Shown here one piece after another: positions 1 to 6,327 of a DNA stretch of 9,672 bases (its first letter is position 1; every line of letters starts with the position of its first letter). The notes under the pieces were generated by a model. It saw only the letters and a list, made by a program, of their open reading frames with translations. It did no database searches and was not told the origin of the DNA. The translations under genes were made by a program, and so were the position numbers. Source of the stretch: Pseudomonadota bacterium (GTDB lineage Bacteria; Pseudomonadota; Alphaproteobacteria; Rhizobiales; Hyphomicrobiaceae); contig JAEVZQ010000066.1 of the NCBI GenBank assembly GCA_023392135.1, positions 1 through 9,672 on the forward strand, in the 5' to 3' direction.

Positions 1-405
1 AAGGAGCCGCCGGAGATCGTACCGGGAGAGAGCTATCCGGTCCTCGTGCCGGCGGTTGATGAGGATGGCAACGATCGCGCCGGAGTCCGTGCGCCGATGG
101 TGCAGGCGCCGCTTGGCACGTACACGGGTTGGAGCCTGCGTCGCCGGGAGTACGGGCACGGCGCGATGGTCGGCATCACGGGCAGCTATATTCCGTTTCC
201 GGACACCGAAGACGAGCGGGTGCAGACGGGCGATCCACGGCCGTCGGTAATGGCCCGGTATGGGAGGGCCGAGGCCTATACCGACGCGATCAGGACGGCA
301 GCGGAAGAATTAGTCGCCGAAGGTTTCATGCTCGAGGAGGACGCGGAGCAAGCTGTGGCAGACTCGAGCGACTGGGGCCGCCCGCGCCACGACGTGCGGC
401 TCTGA
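1..405 (+). CDS. Abhydrolase_10 (alpha/beta-hydrolase domain) protein, C-terminal part
   Basis: The gene runs in from the left edge; the visible 134 residues are open from base 1 to a TGA at 403-405. The sequence matches the C-terminal signature of the Abhydrolase_10 family: a 'LVPAVDEDGND' stretch, then 'APLGTYTGWSLRR', then 'GSYIPFPDT', then 'GDPRPSVMARYGRAEAY', ending in a helix with 'ELVAEGFMLEEDAE'. The phrases PLGTYTGW, GSYIPF and DPRPS..ERYG are how members of this family normally end, so the gene looks intact at its 3' end and only truncated by the window. These proteins are about 400-500 residues long and their substrates are unknown. The nucleophile-elbow part lies outside the window, so activity cannot be judged. 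The next gene starts 55 bp downstream on the same strand, which suggests co-transcription. The GTG at 46 is internal, not the true start. Confidence 0.85.
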   Translation, partial: KEPPEIVPGESYPVLVPAVDEDGNDRAGVRAPMVQAPLGTYTGWSLRRREYGHGAMVGITGSYIPFPDTEDERVQTGDPRPSVMARYGRAEAYTDAIRTAAEELVAEGFMLEEDAEQAVADSSDWGRPRHDVRL

Positions 406-460
406 AAAGGTGAGCTCGGCAGAGCTGCGGCCTGCTTTGCGATAACCAGGGAGAAGTGCC

Positions 461-2080
461 GTGACCCGGACTGCAATGGTCGTTTGCCCACAGCCGGAAG
501 CTGCCGAGTCCGGGATCGAAATTCTCAAAGCCGGTGGCAATGCCATCGACGCCGCGATCGCCTGCGCGATGGCGCAAACGGTGGTCGATCCACTGATGTG
601 CGGCATCGCCGGCTTCGGCAGCATGGCCGTTTATCTGCCGGATGAGCGCACTCACGAGTACATCGATTTTCACGCGCCGGCCCCGCGTGCAGCAAAGCCC
701 GACATGTGGGCACATCTGATCGAGGGCGAGACGCGGGATGGGTTCGGATTCGTGCTCAAGGGCCGCGTGAACGACCTCGGCTATCAGTCGATCTGTGTGC
801 CGGCCGCACTGAAGGCCTTCGAGCAGGTGCATCGCGCGCATGGCAGGCTGCCCTGGGCCACGGTCCTGGAGCCGGCTATCCGCTGGGCCACGGACGGCTT
901 CTTCGTGCGGCCAGCCATGTACACCTTCTTCCTGGAGGGATCGCAAATGGGCCGTGCCGCGACGGTGGAACGGCTCGCCTACAGCCCCAGCGGACGCGCG
1001 CTCTATTGTGATCCGGATGGCAGCCCCAAGCGGATCGGGGCGCCAATTCGCAATCCCGATTATGCCGAGACGCTGCGCCGCATTTCAGTCGACGGTGCCG
1101 ATACGTTCTATACGGGCGAAATCGGAGCCCGCATTATTGCCGATATTCAGAAGCACGGCGGATTACTTTCAAGCGAAGATCTGGCGCACTATCAGCCCCG
1201 CCGCGTCGAGCCTCTGGTCGGCACCTATCGCGGACGACGGATCACGACGAACCAGCCTCCCGGCGGTGGTGTGATGCTCATCGAAATGCTCAACATTCTC
1301 GAGCATTTCGATCTTGCAACCCTGGGTCACAATACGCCTGAATACATGCGGATCGTTTCGGAGGCGATGAAGCGCGCCACCGTCGACAAGGACGCACACG
1401 TCGGCGATCCCGCGTTTTTCGATGTCCCGCTAGAGCGCCTGACCGGAAAAGATTACGCGGCCGGCCTCGCCGAGGAGATCCGGCACGGTGTCAGGGCGCA
1501 CGTTCCGAGATTGCAGGGCGCCAACCCGGCACCGAAGAACACGACCCACATCTCGATCGTCGATGGCGACAGCAATTGCGTCTCCATGACACATTCGCTG
1601 GGCATGCCCTCCGGCGCGATCACGGACGGGCTGGGGTTTCTCTACAACGGCTGCATGGGCGTGTTCGACCCGCGTCCGGGGCGCGCCGGCAGTATTGCTC
1701 CGGGCAAATCCCGGTTCAGCGCCATGTGCCCGACCATCATTTTCGAGGGCCACCGGCCATCCCTCGTTCTCGGCGCGCCGGGCGGAACGCAGATCGTCAT
1801 GGGCGTGCTGCAGACGATCCTGAACGTGGTGGATTTCGGTATGACGGCCCAGCAGGCCATCGCCGCGCCACGGTTCTCGTCTACGAGCAACGCAATCGAC
1901 GTCTCGAACCGCATCCCGCGGTACCTCACACGAGAGCTCGAAGCGCAGGGCTACAAGGTCATCCGCAACCCGTACGGCTACACGATCGGCTGGGTTCACG
2001 CGATCAGGATCCACCCCGAGGGCCTCGAGGGAAGCGCTGACCCAGGCCGGGACGGCGTCGCCTACTCCGTAGGCGTGTAG
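461..2080 (+). CDS. Gamma-glutamyltransferase-fold (Ntn-hydrolase) protein, atypical substrate pocket
   Basis: A 539-residue protein spanning the whole GGT/gamma-glutamyltranspeptidase fold. The N-terminal 'ESGIEILKAGGNAIDAAIA' (16-34) is typical of the large subunit. 'NTTHISIVDGD' (360-370) is the autocleavage site, with Thr361 the expected nucleophile and new N-terminus of a roughly 179-residue small subunit. 'LGAPGGTQ' (437-444) supplies the oxyanion Gly-Gly. The GTG at 461 follows an AGGGAG ribosome site at 448-453, and an in-frame TAA at 443-445 excludes an upstream extension. There is therefore no signal peptide, unlike periplasmic E. coli GGT, and the protein is probably cytoplasmic. 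Positions that bind the gamma-glutamyl group in E. coli GGT differ: Arg114 aligns with His71, Asn411 with Gly381, Asp433 with Val401 and Ser463 with Ala421 (alignment from memory). I infer a self-processing amidohydrolase or acylase-like enzyme with a different substrate. It probably forms an operon with the preceding hydrolase gene. The fold is certain; the activity is open. Confidence 0.93.
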   Translation: MTRTAMVVCPQPEAAESGIEILKAGGNAIDAAIACAMAQTVVDPLMCGIAGFGSMAVYLPDERTHEYIDFHAPAPRAAKPDMWAHLIEGETRDGFGFVLKGRVNDLGYQSICVPAALKAFEQVHRAHGRLPWATVLEPAIRWATDGFFVRPAMYTFFLEGSQMGRAATVERLAYSPSGRALYCDPDGSPKRIGAPIRNPDYAETLRRISVDGADTFYTGEIGARIIADIQKHGGLLSSEDLAHYQPRRVEPLVGTYRGRRITTNQPPGGGVMLIEMLNILEHFDLATLGHNTPEYMRIVSEAMKRATVDKDAHVGDPAFFDVPLERLTGKDYAAGLAEEIRHGVRAHVPRLQGANPAPKNTTHISIVDGDSNCVSMTHSLGMPSGAITDGLGFLYNGCMGVFDPRPGRAGSIAPGKSRFSAMCPTIIFEGHRPSLVLGAPGGTQIVMGVLQTILNVVDFGMTAQQAIAAPRFSSTSNAIDVSNRIPRYLTRELEAQGYKVIRNPYGYTIGWVHAIRIHPEGLEGSADPGRDGVAYSVGV

Positions 2081-2099
2081 AAGAACCGGCCTGCACGCC
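2072..2099 (+). terminator. Hairpin overlapping the stop codon of the GGT-like gene
   Basis: GGCGTGTAG at 2072-2080 can pair with CTGCACGCC at 2091-2099, giving nine pairs with one G-U and a 10-base loop. The left arm contains the TAG stop. No U-tract follows, so this is at best a weak or factor-assisted terminator, or a 3'-end-protecting stem. Confidence 0.3.
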
Positions 2100-2143
2100 C
2101 ACCCGCCGAACAAATCTGATCGGTGTTCCTCTTGCTGCCACAC

Positions 2144-2157
2144 TCCCTGTTCAGGGA
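2144..2157. promoter_or_regulatory. 14-bp palindrome upstream of the SH3-domain gene
   Basis: TCCCTG-TT-CAGGGA has perfect 6-bp arms around a 2-bp centre. It lies between a weak -35-like TTGCTG (2132-2137) and a -10-like GGATAT (2155-2160) that are 17 bp apart, upstream of the gene at 2190. A 2-base loop is too tight for a good RNA hairpin, so a dimeric protein-binding site is the better reading. The promoter match is weak (3/6 at -35) and the operator role is inference. Confidence 0.3.
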
Positions 2158-2189
2158 TATGGGGACTGTTACGAGTGGGGGATCAGTGC

Positions 2190-3185
2190 ATGTGGGGTGC
2201 GTTGTTTGTAGGTTGGGCGTTGGCTGCGGGCTTCAGTCTGCTCGCGAACGCGGCTACTGCTCAGCCGTCGAAGTTGGTGGGAGAAAGCATCAAAGAGACG
2301 ATCACCGGTGCTATTCTCGAGCTCGACACGCCCCTCGGCACCAAGGTCCCGGTACGCTTTTCCAGCAATGGTCTGATGGCCGGAGAGGCCGGCCCCCTGG
2401 GCTCATATCTTGGTGCGGATCGCGACAGAGGGCGCTGGTGGGTTGCGAATGACCGCCTCTGCATGAAGTGGTTCAAGTGGTTCGAGGCCGGCACGCACTG
2501 TTTCGATCTGCAGCAGGACGGGCAGCAGATTTGGTGGCAGGAGCAGAGCGGGAAGAGTGGCACCGCAAGGATAGCCGGTCGTTTCGAAGAAGTGCCAGCA
2601 GCAACGAAGGTCGCATCGGTTGCCAAGCCTCGGCAGGTCCAGCAAAGACGTGAATCGGTCCCCCGGTCTCCCGAGCCGGAGCGTGCTGAGACGACCAACA
2701 CGCAGAAGCACGTGAGCGCTCCGGTTCTCGCCTCGAACGCCGCGGCTGCCGAACCTGATCAGGCGCCGCGCTACGTTCAAGCAGGAGCCCTGATGACCAT
2801 GGCTTCCATTCCCCGACCAGAGCCCGAAAACCCTGCTCCGACCGCGCCAGGGGCAGTCGCGAGAACTGCCGAGGCGCCGCCGTTGCCTGTCCGGCCATCG
2901 AAGCGTCCAGCATTGGTGCCGGAAAGGCCCTCAGTCGAGGGGGAAGCCGTTACCTTCCGCGTCGCGCGCGTCAGCAGCGACGACATTCTCAACGTGCGGA
3001 ACGGCCCGTCGGAGTACCATATGCCGATCGGCTTCATAGAGCCGAATGGTCGGGGCATTTCCGTCGTCGGAGCCTGCCAGGGGATGTGGTGTCCGATCCG
3101 GTATGGACGTGTCCGCGGGTGGGTGAATTCCTACTATCTCAGTGCGGAACTGGCGAACCGGGAAGTTCTGGCCGGAGCCCGGTAA
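2190..3185 (+). CDS. Exported protein with DUF995-like domain, Pro-rich linker and bacterial SH3 domain
   Basis: A 331-residue protein from the ATG at 2190, preceded by GGGGGA at 2177-2182. A GTG at 2175 would add five residues and is the alternative start. Residues 2-24 form a hydrophobic export signal ending 'LLANAATA', with cleavage likely after Ala22 or Ala24, though it lacks the usual N-terminal Lys/Arg. Residues about 32-130 resemble DUF995: Gly-Arg-Trp-Trp, then an LCMKW segment with Cys91, and a 'GTHCF' segment with Cys104. These Cys could form a disulfide after export. Residues about 131-254 are a low-complexity linker rich in Pro, Ala, Glu and Arg. Residues about 255-320 are an SH3_3 domain with 'ILNVRNGPS', a Cys296/Cys301 pair and 'GWVNSYYL'. 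SH3_3 domains commonly bind cell-wall or other periplasmic ligands, so a periplasmic envelope role is the reasonable inference; no enzymatic motif is visible. It converges with the HAD gene 15 bp away. Confidence 0.85.
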   Translation: MWGALFVGWALAAGFSLLANAATAQPSKLVGESIKETITGAILELDTPLGTKVPVRFSSNGLMAGEAGPLGSYLGADRDRGRWWVANDRLCMKWFKWFEAGTHCFDLQQDGQQIWWQEQSGKSGTARIAGRFEEVPAATKVASVAKPRQVQQRRESVPRSPEPERAETTNTQKHVSAPVLASNAAAAEPDQAPRYVQAGALMTMASIPRPEPENPAPTAPGAVARTAEAPPLPVRPSKRPALVPERPSVEGEAVTFRVARVSSDDILNVRNGPSEYHMPIGFIEPNGRGISVVGACQGMWCPIRYGRVRGWVNSYYLSAELANREVLAGAR

Positions 3186-3194
3186 GCTCCGGCC
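3170..3194. terminator. Hairpin between convergent genes
   Basis: GGCCGGAGC (3170-3178) pairs perfectly with GCTCCGGCC (3186-3194) around a 7-base loop holding the TAA stop of the SH3-domain gene. It fills the 15-bp gap to the stop of the convergent HAD gene, so it could work for both directions. Neither side has a U-tract, so intrinsic termination would be inefficient; it may instead act as a barrier stem. Confidence 0.5.
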
Positions 3195-3200
3195 GATTCA

Positions 3201-3908
3201 TCAGCAAAGCGAGGCTGCAAGCTCTGCGAAGTTTGCGACGAGCATATCCGCCTGATGTGGCGTCTCCCCAAAGGGGCGCTTGCGGCGGTCGATGAAGGCC
3301 GTGCGCATGCCGTAGGACTTTGCGCCGATGCAGTCGAAGGCGTGATTGGCAACGAACAGGCAACTCGAGCGGTCGAGGCCGGTAAGCTCTTCGGCCTTCG
3401 CGTAAGTCTTCCAGTGCGGCTTGAAGTAGCCGGCTTCCTGCACCGAGATTACCTGATCGAAGGGGAAGCCGATGTGCGGCTTGGCTGCCTCCAGCATGTC
3501 GCGATCGCCGTTGGAGAGGATCACGAGCTTGTAGCCGGCACCGCGCAGCTTGTGCAGAGCCTCGACGACGTCAGGAAACGGCTTCAGCTTCTCGATTTCT
3601 GAAACGAGCCAGCGGACATCGTCCTGCGTGTAGCTGATCCCGCAGCGGTCCATCACGTAGGAAACGGCCCGATGGCCGATCTGCCGGTATGGCGTATGCC
3701 CGCGATCACAGAGCGCGTCGATCATGGAGTTCTCAAAGTGCGTGCGGCGCCACCACGTCACGAACCTGTGGGCTTCGCCTTGCCAGCCCTTTTGTTTGAG
3801 AAACGGTGCGGCGATCTCCGTCAGCCCCTTTTGCATGTCGACGATCGTTCCATACTGATCAAATACAAGGGCTTTGATTTCACGTTTGAGAATTTCAGGG
3901 CTTTCCAT
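3201..3908 (-). CDS. HAD-superfamily hydrolase, haloacid-dehalogenase type II-like
   Basis: A 235-residue protein from the ATG at 3908, preceded by GGAAGAAG. The frame stays open 20 codons further upstream, but that extension is Arg-rich and unlike the family. HAD motifs are visible: motif I 'VFDQYGTIVD' with nucleophile Asp17 and Thr21, motif II 'ILSNGD' with Ser132, motif III Lys163 in 'KPHWKTY', and acidic motif IV Asp192 in 'VANHAFD'. The helical cap carries 'WWRRTHFENS', whose Arg54 aligns with the substrate-carboxylate Arg41 of L-2-haloacid dehalogenase. Compared with that enzyme (Asp10, Ser175, Asn177, Asp180), Ser175 aligns with Ala187 and Asn177 with His189. The dehalogenase annotation is therefore doubtful; another small-molecule hydrolase activity is as likely. 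The zinc-peptidase gene lies upstream on the same strand with a 145-bp gap, so shared transcription is possible but not clear. Confidence 0.9.
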   Translation of the reverse strand: MESPEILKREIKALVFDQYGTIVDMQKGLTEIAAPFLKQKGWQGEAHRFVTWWRRTHFENSMIDALCDRGHTPYRQIGHRAVSYVMDRCGISYTQDDVRWLVSEIEKLKPFPDVVEALHKLRGAGYKLVILSNGDRDMLEAAKPHIGFPFDQVISVQEAGYFKPHWKTYAKAEELTGLDRSSCLFVANHAFDCIGAKSYGMRTAFIDRRKRPFGETPHQADMLVANFAELAASLC

Positions 3909-4023
3909 TCTTCTTCCATGCTCGCGTTTGGTCTCAGTGGCACGCGAACATCGTCCAGCCCGCCGCACAAGGCAATGCTATACTGCGGTGGTGTCGTGCA
4001 TGCCCGCTATTATGCGTTGTGAG

Positions 4024-4060
4024 GCTCCGGAGCAGATCGTCCCAATTGGGTTCCTATAGG
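4024..4060. repeat. Cluster of three short perfect palindromes at the 3' end of the zinc-peptidase gene
   Basis: Three perfect palindromes sit within 37 bp: GCTCCGGAGC (4024-4033), CCCAATTGGG (4041-4050) and CCTATAGG (4053-4060). The last covers the TAG stop codon. They have no loops, so they would form poor RNA hairpins. They sit just downstream of the peptidase gene and about 115 bp before the HAD gene on the same strand. A protein-binding site or chance are both possible. Confidence 0.25.
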
Positions 4061-5040
4061 GATTCCGCACCGAATGTGTCGCAGGACTCCATCCGGCCTG
4101 TCTCGAATCCGCGGCGGAACCACCGGACGCGCTGGGCCGAGGAGCCGTGCGTGAAGGCATCAGGCACCACGCGACCCGTCATCTGCCTCTGCAGCGTGTC
4201 GTCTCCGATCCGGCTGGCCGCGTTGAGGCCTTCTTCGATGTCGCCCGGCTCGAGCCTGTTGTTCTCCCGATCGGTCAGCTTGGCCCACATCCCAGCCAGG
4301 CAGTCCGCCTGAAGCTCCATGCGCACCTGCACCTGGTTGGCGTCGCGCTCCGAAAGGCGGCCCTTCAACTCCTGAACCTTGTCAGAGATGCCGAGGAGCG
4401 TCTGGACATGGTGGCCGACCTCGTGGGCCAGCACATAAGCCTGAGCGAAGTCGCCAGGCGCCTTGAAACGGCGGGAGAGCTCATCGAAGAAGGAAAGGTC
4501 GATGTACACTTTCCGGTCGAGCGGACAATAGAACGGTCCCACCTGTGCCGCGCCCAGCCCGCAGCGCGTATCCACCGCTCCCGTGAAGAGGACGAGCTTC
4601 GGCTGCTGGTAGCTGCGTCCCGCGCGCTCGAAAACCGCCGTCCACACGTCCTCGGTATCTGCCAGGACGCGGCCCACGAAGCGCTTCATGGCGTCCTCGC
4701 CCTGGGTGGCCGTCCGTTCGCCACGGCCTGGAAGCTCGATGCCCTGGCGGTTGGAGCTTTCATCCCCAGGCCCACCGGGAAGCTGAATCTCACGACCGAG
4801 GTCGGGAAAGCCGCCGCCCGGCCCGCCCTGGAGAAAGTCGAGCGGATTGATGCCGAACATCAGCATCAGCGCGCCGATGATGAGCAAGGTCGTCAGGCTG
4901 AGGCCGCCACCCCTGCGGCCCATCGGAATGGGAAATCGGACCTGCCGGCCGCCACCGCCGGGAAACGGAAAACCGCGGCCGGGCCGACCCCGGCGGTCCT
5001 CGACGTTCTCACTCTCGCGATCGCCTTCGTTATAGCGCAT
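4054..5040 (-). CDS. ypfJ: Neutral zinc metallopeptidase, YpfJ family (PF04228)
   Basis: A 328-residue protein. The ATG at 5040 has a GGAGGG ribosome site five bases upstream; the frame stays open further upstream, but that part looks non-coding. Layout: residues 1-45 are a cytoplasmic, Gly/Arg/Pro-rich stretch with the 'PFPGGGGR' look common to alphaproteobacterial members. Residues about 46-65 are one membrane helix ('LSLTTLLIIGALMLMFGI'). Next comes a Gly-rich linker, then the catalytic domain from about 115. Motifs include 'RCGLGAAQVGPFYCP' (Cys160, Cys172), 'KVYIDLSFFDEL', and the zinc site 'AHEVGHHVQ' with His206, Glu207 and His210. The third ligand is probably Glu242 in 'RMELQADCLAGMW'. 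All key residues are present, so it should be active with its catalytic domain outside the inner membrane. Substrates of the family are not established. It is divergent from the DUF2853 gene, with 237 bp between the two starts. Confidence 0.94.
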   Translation of the reverse strand: MRYNEGDRESENVEDRRGRPGRGFPFPGGGGRQVRFPIPMGRRGGGLSLTTLLIIGALMLMFGINPLDFLQGGPGGGFPDLGREIQLPGGPGDESSNRQGIELPGRGERTATQGEDAMKRFVGRVLADTEDVWTAVFERAGRSYQQPKLVLFTGAVDTRCGLGAAQVGPFYCPLDRKVYIDLSFFDELSRRFKAPGDFAQAYVLAHEVGHHVQTLLGISDKVQELKGRLSERDANQVQVRMELQADCLAGMWAKLTDRENNRLEPGDIEEGLNAASRIGDDTLQRQMTGRVVPDAFTHGSSAQRVRWFRRGFETGRMESCDTFGAESL

Positions 5041-5044
5041 TGCG

Positions 5045-5050
5045 CCCTCC
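5045..5050 (-). promoter_or_regulatory. Ribosome binding site of the YpfJ-family gene
   Basis: On the minus strand GGAGGG lies four bases before the ATG at 5040. This fixes the start there rather than at the far upstream in-frame start near 5238. Confidence 0.7.
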
Positions 5051-5172
5051 GGACTGCCCCACCCGCCAAGCAAACTGATGTCGAGCACGATGAGTTGCAA
5101 TAGACAAGGGCTGCTTTCAAATGGCGCTACGGTTTCCGCCGAGGGCCATGAAGAAACCTCAGTGCTCTGGCT

Positions 5173-5201
5173 TTGACACGGCGGGGGCGCAGGCGCAGTA
5201 T
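5173..5201 (+). promoter_or_regulatory. Candidate housekeeping promoter of the DUF2853 gene
   Basis: A perfect TTGACA at 5173-5178 is followed after 17 bp by CAGTAT at 5196-5201. The latter matches four of six positions of the CTATAT-like -10 seen in many alphaproteobacteria. Transcription would start near 5208, leaving a leader of about 70 bases before the ATG at 5278. This is the clearest sigma70-type match I noticed in the window. Confidence 0.45.
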
Positions 5202-5277
5202 CGTCGAGGGCCGGTCGGTATCGCAGGACCACGTTCATCGCCGCATCCCTGACGCACAGATAGAGGAGAGGAAGACC

Positions 5278-5598
5278 ATGGCTGAAGATTGGGCTGCCGA
5301 CGTCAAGAAGTATGCGCCCGATGCTGATGATAAGGCGGTTTCTGGTATCGTCCGCTATTGCGGAATTGCTCTGCAGAAGAGGGATTCATCCCTGGTCTCG
5401 TTCAGCGATAAGGAAGAGGTGGCGCGCGTCCGCGAGAACTTCCTCAAGAAGAAGCTGGGCCTCACTCAGGCCGATGCCGAGCTCGACAAGGCCATCTCGG
5501 CGGTTGGCGAGAAGATGAAGGGGGCTCGCGCCAGGAACCGGGTCACGGTGTACTACCTGCTGGCGGAGCACTTCGGCAAGCTGTCGACCTTTCAATAG
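5278..5598 (+). CDS. DUF2853 family protein
   Basis: A 106-residue protein from the ATG at 5278, with a strong GAGGAGAGG ribosome site ending seven bases upstream. An in-frame start about 100 bp earlier would add sequence unlike the family. The protein matches DUF2853 over its whole length: an opening 'DWAADVKKYAPDADDKAV', a central 'GIALQKRDSSLVS', then 'VRENFLKKKLGLT', and the C-terminal 'RVTVYYLLAEHFGKL'. It is soluble, mostly helical, has no cysteine-rich or catalytic motif, and is a typical length for the family. Members are widespread small proteins of unknown function; I cannot assign a role. It is a single-gene unit: a candidate promoter lies upstream, an intrinsic terminator lies 30 bp downstream, and its upstream neighbour is divergent. 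Confidence 0.93.
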   Translation: MAEDWAADVKKYAPDADDKAVSGIVRYCGIALQKRDSSLVSFSDKEEVARVRENFLKKKLGLTQADAELDKAISAVGEKMKGARARNRVTVYYLLAEHFGKLSTFQ

Positions 5599-5628
5599 CT
5601 TCGCATCGCGACTGGACAGTAGAGATCG

Positions 5629-5656
5629 GAGGTCGCGGCTCAACCGCGGCCTCTTT
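5629..5656 (+). terminator. Rho-independent terminator of the DUF2853 gene
   Basis: GAGGTCGCGG (5629-5638) pairs with CCGCGGCCTC (5644-5653), ten pairs with a single G-U, around a 5-base loop, followed by TTT. It begins 30 bp after the TAG. The U-run is short but the stem is very stable and well placed. Confidence 0.75.
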
Positions 5657-5739
5657 GGGCTGGAGGATCGAACTTCCTCCTTCCGTATATAGCTGTAGCT
5701 CGCGCCCCCCTTTCCTCTCACCGGCGGGCGGCCAGCGCC

Positions 5740-6009
5740 TTGCCTCAGCCCATCGCATGCTGTCTCAGGTTCGTCGGTAAGCCGCGGAAAGTCCTCAAAA
5801 ACCTGAAAACGCAACGCGTTGGCGACGGCAAGGTCGTCCGGATCTGCCAGGAGAACGGTCTGCTGGTTCAGTCGCGTGGGAGCCACGGCCGTACGAACGT
5901 CATAAGGCTGGTTCCCCCCATGACCTGCACCGATGATCAGATCGACGAAGGAATGGAAATCCTCCGCACCGCCATCAATTCTGCCAGCAGGTCGGCGTCC
6001 TTGCATTAA
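5740..6009 (+). pseudogene. Remnant of a class-III PLP aminotransferase (C-terminal end only)
   Basis: The open frame to the TAA at 6007-6009 encodes, from about base 5815, a clear C-terminal signature of class-III (GabT-like) aminotransferases. It reads 'GKVVRICQENGLLVQSRG', then 'NVIRLVPPMTCTDDQIDEG', then 'MEILRTAI'. In intact enzymes this is the last roughly 55 residues of a 400-450-residue protein: the small-domain strand 'GLLV', the 'RLxPP' turn and the final helix. The large PLP-binding domain, including the Lys and GxGT motifs, is absent upstream, where the DUF2853 gene and its terminator lie instead. The first 25 codons of the frame do not look like any part of the family, the nominal start is TTG, and I see no good ribosome site. 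I therefore call it a decayed fragment, not a small gene. The exact substrate class of the parent (GABA, diamine or other) cannot be told. Confidence 0.65.
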
Positions 6010-6327
6010 GAACAGCTGCTGACTTGATGGCACAACATCTCCTGGCCATTGCCAGCGCCGCCTTGGTTCCGGGGAGTTCGCCGGAACCAAAAAAAACCTT
6101 CCTGGCCCGGTTAACTTCCGGCACCAATAAACCGTCGGCCGAGTCGCCGTCTAAGCTCGCCTTCGGAACTTGTGCTTTGAGGCCTGAAGGTAGCTACAGA
6201 GGAACGAGCAGGCGCGTGTTGCCCAGCTTGCGATCTGATCCGCTATATCCGAGTTTCCGGACGCGTTGCGTGGAGAGGAAAACTACGAAGCCGGCGAAGA
6301 AGTAAAACGATCGTGCTCCAACGTTGG
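6010..6327. other. Gene-free stretch between the aminotransferase remnant and the racemase-like gene
   Basis: No convincing coding sequence on either strand. The plus-strand frame at 6024-6305 has no family resemblance and no ribosome site. The stretch holds the strong hairpin at 6063-6090 with an A8 run after it. A perfect 10-bp palindrome CCAACGTTGG (6318-6327) lies directly beyond the stop codon of the racemase-like gene, next to ACGATCGT (6307-6314). On the minus strand those two are followed by TTTTA, so together they might act as a weak terminator for that gene. Confidence 0.5.
6063..6090. repeat. Perfect 10-bp inverted repeat with 8-base loop, flanked by A8
   Basis: TTGGTTCCGG (6063-6072) and CCGGAACCAA (6081-6090) are exact reverse complements around GGAGTTCG. 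An uninterrupted run of eight A follows the core arm (6089-6096). In neither strand is the stem followed by a U-tract, so it is not a standard terminator. It may be a copy of a small dispersed hairpin element or a protein-binding site. Confidence 0.45.

Noticed and set aside
1430..2143. 237-codon minus-strand frame opposite the GGT-like gene
   Set aside because: It overlaps the most conserved part of the GGT fold, including the nucleophile, and its translation is Arg/Ala-rich with no recognisable pattern.
3909..3968. 20-residue N-terminal extension of the HAD protein
   Set aside because: The extension is Arg-rich and unlike the family, and the ATG at 3908 has a good purine-rich ribosome site.
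4147..5103. 318-codon open frame on the plus strand opposite the zinc metallopeptidase
   Set aside because: It is the complement of a clear PF04228 gene with HEVGH and a membrane helix; the antisense translation shows no family features and is a high-GC shadow.
6063..6096. Rho-independent terminator at the A8-flanked hairpin
   Set aside because: On the plus strand the stem is followed by A, and on the minus strand the U-run precedes the stem, so neither orientation fits.
6083..6112. General-stress EcfG promoter (GGAAC with a downstream GTT)
   Set aside because: The spacing is about 22 bases instead of 16-17, and no real gene follows.
6024..6305. 93-codon plus-strand frame in the gap before the racemase-like gene
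   Set aside because: No ribosome site, a strong hairpin inside the frame, an A-run coding for Lys, and no family resemblance.
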